Shown here: positions 11,708 to 12,975 of the stretch, one piece after another | Layout of the letters: every line of letters starts with the position of its first letter | Numbering within the stretch: position 1 is the first letter of the stretch | Assembly: GCA_943349725.1 (NCBI GenBank) | Contig: CALQZP010000027.1 | Location: 1-12,975, forward strand | DNA length: 12,975 nt | Reading direction: 5' to 3' | From: Candidatus Nomurabacteria bacterium | GTDB taxonomy: Bacteria; Patescibacteriota; Minisyncoccia; Phycocordibacterales; UBA10002 | Program-made: the position numbers and the translations under genes | Notes under the pieces: model-generated | Database searches by the model: none | The model's input: the letters and a program-made list of their open reading frames with translations, nothing else | Told to the model about the DNA's origin: nothing

Positions 11708-12049
11708 ATGATAATCCGCCCGAGAAATACCAAAGAAAAAGGGCTAATTGAAGCCCTTGTGTACAAAGAAGGAGATTCCTATATAGGTGTCTGTCTTACT
11801 TTTGACATAGTTGAGGAGGGTAGCGACCCTGTTGCATTGGCTGAAAGCATAAAAGAGGCTGCTCGACTTCATCTTGAGACAGTAATAAAAAACAATCTTT
11901 CAGATGAGTTACTAAATCGCTACGCTCCTGAAGAATATTGGAAAAAATACTTTGAAGCGGCAAAGGAAATGCAGGAGAGGAATAGTAAAATAAGAAGTTT
12001 CCCAATAGTATCGCCGTATAGTCAGGGACTCTCAGTGCAATTTTCCTAG
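11708..12049 (+). CDS. hicB: HicB-family antitoxin
   Basis: HicB neutralises the HicA mRNA nuclease by direct binding and usually represses its own operon. The 113-aa protein has the partial RNase H-like fold of HicB in its first 75 residues: a beta hairpin (KGLIEALVYKEGDSYIGVCLTFDI), then the acidic turn VEEGSDPVALAESIKEAARLHLETV. The C-terminal part (about 75-113) is helical, then polar. I do not see a clear ribbon-helix-helix or helix-turn-helix in it. The ATG at 11708 is set by the TATACT box and by where homology would begin; a longer upstream frame is unsupported. hicA follows after 15 nt. The gene is AT-rich (20 G/C of 60 in both 11881-11940 and 11941-12000), unlike the neighbouring housekeeping genes, suggesting transfer. 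Confidence 0.78.
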   Translation: MIIRPRNTKEKGLIEALVYKEGDSYIGVCLTFDIVEEGSDPVALAESIKEAARLHLETVIKNNLSDELLNRYAPEEYWKKYFEAAKEMQERNSKIRSFPIVSPYSQGLSVQFS

Positions 12050-12064
12050 CCTTTCATTCCTAGC

Positions 12065-12304
12065 ATGCCGAACGGTCTCTTTAACTGGTGTTATTCGGAT
12101 GTTACTGAATTCCTCAAGGACAATGGGTTCTGCTTTCTTAATAACAGGAAAGGGTTTCATGAGGCGTGGATAAATCAAGAATCACAAGCAGTTGTGGAAC
12201 TAAACTTCCACGGGCAGAAGAGTTTTCCTCCGCGCACTCTAGAGACTATGATTCGTCAGTCAAAGCTCGATAAGAAAGTCTGGCGGAAATGGGGCAGTAG
12301 TTAG
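12065..12304 (+). CDS. hicA: HicA-family toxin (mRNA interferase)
   Basis: HicA toxins are small double-stranded-RNA-binding-fold ribonucleases that cut mRNA. The 79-aa protein has the expected order. The helix SDVTEFLKDNGFCFL (11-25) leads to the catalytic-loop motif, usually G-S-H, here KGFHEAW with H32. A beta strand VVELNFHG (43-50) and the closing helix PPRTLETMIRQSKLDKKVWRKWG (55-77) follow. The central Ser of G-S-H is Phe here, but the histidine is kept, so activity is plausible. It lies 15 nt behind hicB with no Shine-Dalgarno sequence between, hence translation coupling or a weak site. The antitoxin-first order ensures antitoxin is made first. Confidence 0.75.
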   Translation: MPNGLFNWCYSDVTEFLKDNGFCFLNNRKGFHEAWINQESQAVVELNFHGQKSFPPRTLETMIRQSKLDKKVWRKWGSS

Positions 12305-12331
12305 AAATAGCAATTTCTCCATATATGTTTC

Positions 12332-12391
12332 GCTGATGAAGCCCGTAAGGCCGGATACACTCCTGCCAGCAACTGTAAGGGATTAAAATAA
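12332..12391 (+). pseudogene. Remnant 3' end of a second sunset-like gene
   Basis: In frame, this reads ADEARKAGYTPASNCKGLK and a stop, matching the last 16 residues of the intact protein encoded at 10986-11408 exactly from ARKAG onward. Over those codons nine third-position differences are all synonymous. The frame is closed upstream by a TAG at 12308-12310 and only a few residues before ADEA resemble the parent (a lone F). No start, membrane helix or Cys/His half is present, so it is a broken copy. Confidence 0.8.
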
Positions 12392-12399
12392 ATGCCACT

Positions 12400-12663
12400 A
12401 TGAAAAACATTGTTATAGCACTACTGGGGTATATATTTATCGGCACCGGTATTATCGGTATCTTTCTTCCGTTTTTCCAGGGCATTCTTTTCATTATTAT
12501 CGGTGTGTACCTCCTCTCGATTGGCTCGCCGAAGGTGCACAGGAAGCTCCACCTCGCGTATGTTGCTTTCAAGATTCGTTTTCCCAAAATAGCGCGAATG
12601 CTTGAGAAAGTGGAAAGAAAGTGGGAGGATATGCTTGCACGGTGGCAGAACCGTTCGCGCTAG
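12400..12663 (+). CDS. Small two-helix membrane protein (PGPGW/YbaN-like)
   Basis: The 87-aa protein has two closely spaced membrane helices (about 3-25, IVIALLGYIFIGTGIIGIFLP, and about 27-43, GILFIIIGVYLLSIG) joined by a tight turn FLPFFQG, then a basic amphipathic tail (44-87) rich in K, R and W. This layout resembles short PGPGW/DUF454-type proteins, in which the turn reads LPxxPG. Here the turn is LPFFQG, so the match is only by shape. Function unknown. The ATG at 12400 is preceded by TAAAAT (12384-12389) at 10 nt, within the tail of the sunset remnant. The stop codon touches the start of a tRNA-like remnant. Confidence 0.7.
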   Translation: MKNIVIALLGYIFIGTGIIGIFLPFFQGILFIIIGVYLLSIGSPKVHRKLHLAYVAFKIRFPKIARMLEKVERKWEDMLARWQNRSR

Positions 12664-12750
12664 GACGATTAGCTCAGCCCCGACGCGAAGCGGTCGGGGA
12701 GCCGACTAAAAGTCGGCCTTGGTTAAGGCTTGCGATTCGTAGTATCGGTA
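12663..12750 (+). pseudogene. Interrupted, truncated tRNA-like sequence
   Basis: GGACGATTAGCTCAG (12663-12677) reads like a tRNA 5' acceptor arm and D-arm start. After a 40-nt double hairpin, CTTGGTTAAGGCTTGCGATTC (about 12718-12737) matches the D-loop and anticodon-stem start of the intact tRNA-Val next to it at most positions. An anticodon-stem-like CGAT/ATCG follows, but no T-arm and no 3' acceptor strand complementary to GGACGAT are seen before tRNA-Val begins. It is probably a tRNA gene broken by a palindrome insertion and a deletion. Confidence 0.5.
12678..12717. repeat. Double-hairpin palindromic element inside the tRNA-like remnant
   Basis: Hairpin one is CCCCGAC/GTCGGGG (12678-12684 with 12693-12699), extended inward by GC/GC with one bulge. 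Hairpin two is GCCGACT/AGTCGGC (12701-12707 with 12711-12717) around AAA. The tandem two-hairpin layout resembles the element inside recR, with unrelated sequence. It could also serve as a terminator for the upstream gene, but no T-run follows. Confidence 0.75.
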
Positions 12751-12758
12751 GGGCAAAT

Positions 12759-12832
12759 GCGCGTTTAGCTCAGTTGGTTAGAGCGTGCGATTCACATTCG
12801 CAAGGTCGCAGGTTCGATTCCTGCAACGCGCA
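12759..12832 (+). tRNA. tRNA-Val (anticodon CAC)
   Basis: All arms fold. The acceptor is GCGCGTT/AACGCGC (7 bp) with discriminator A. The D stem is GCTC/GAGC. The anticodon stem TGCGA/TCGCA has loop TTCACAT, giving anticodon CAC that reads GUG. The variable loop is AGGTC, and the T stem is GCAGG/CCTGC with loop TTCGATT. The 3' CCA is not encoded. Confidence 0.95.
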
Positions 12833-12864
12833 CTGTGGTAACAAAAGATCTGCATATCGGTTCA

Positions 12865-12890
12865 CACCTTCACAAGGTGACCATTTTCTT
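12865..12890 (+). terminator. Weak terminator-like hairpin behind tRNA-Val
   Basis: CACCTT/AAGGTG (12865-12870 with 12874-12879), loop CAC, is followed within five bases by TTTTCTT. The stem is short, so strength is doubtful. The rest of the sequence to the window end shows no supported gene. Confidence 0.35.
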
Positions 12891-12975
12891 CGCCAGTTTC
12901 GTGGTCGTTTTCGGTACTTCTTTTTTGTTTGTTCTAAATGAGAGTAGTGTGGAGTTTCCTAGGATTTCTCTGGGG

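Noticed and set aside
12621..12941. 106-codon open frame across the tRNA
   Set aside because: Its peptide contains a translated tRNA (AQLVRACDSHSQG...), a known false-gene pattern, and it overlaps the intact tRNA-Val.
12938..12975. Possible start of a further gene (MRVVWSFLGFLW)
   Set aside because: Only twelve codons are visible before the window ends. A hydrophobic N-terminus is suggestive but not enough to call.

Overview
The window looks like chromosomal DNA of a small-genome bacterium of the Candidate Phyla Radiation (Patescibacteria), most likely a Parcubacteria-type lineage. This is inferred from style, not from a marker tree. The signs are short compact genes, almost no Shine-Dalgarno sequences, many starts sitting 6-10 nt behind a -10 box (leaderless style), an orphan PaaX/Cas2-like protein, an Ada-type zinc-binding ('sunset'-like) membrane protein, and many small dispersed palindromes. 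The housekeeping genes recR, dnaB, cysS, rplI, rpmA and a tRNA-Val are recognisable.

Layout. 1-126: the 3' end of a probable DedA/VTT-type membrane protein (+). 252-1619 (-): two exported proteins of unknown function in a GC-richer block, ending at a strong terminator. 1806-3961 (-): recR and dnaB. recR carries an in-frame double-hairpin repeat. 4095-4583 (-): an integral membrane protein made of two copies of one module. 4695-5372 (+): a sugar-phosphate nucleotidyltransferase. 5439-8490 (-): a PaaX/Cas2-like regulator bracketed by palindromes, then cysS and a CorA-type transporter whose GMN motif reads QIN. 8614-9900 (+): a membrane-anchored S41 PDZ protease, divergent from corA. 10110-10881: rplI (+) and rpmA (-) converge on one bidirectional terminator. 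10986-12391 (+): the sunset-like gene, an AT-rich hicB-hicA toxin-antitoxin pair, then a remnant of a second sunset gene 3' end. 12400-12832 (+): a small two-helix membrane protein, an interrupted tRNA-like remnant, and tRNA-Val(CAC).

How parts fit together. dnaB and recR are replication/repair genes read in one direction, with dnaB upstream. corA, cysS and the PaaX-like gene also run in one direction. hicB and hicA form one transcription unit with an apparently leaderless promoter. The rest is mosaic and does not form one pathway.

Most worth a second look: (1) the PaaX/Cas2-like gene, with one palindrome covering its -10 box and start codon, a sister palindrome just behind its stop, and a third copy beside recR; (2) a palindromic element inserted in frame in recR; (3) hicBA lying between an intact gene and a synonymous-diverged copy of that gene's 3' end; (4) the recurring TATACT-N6-ATG start architecture.
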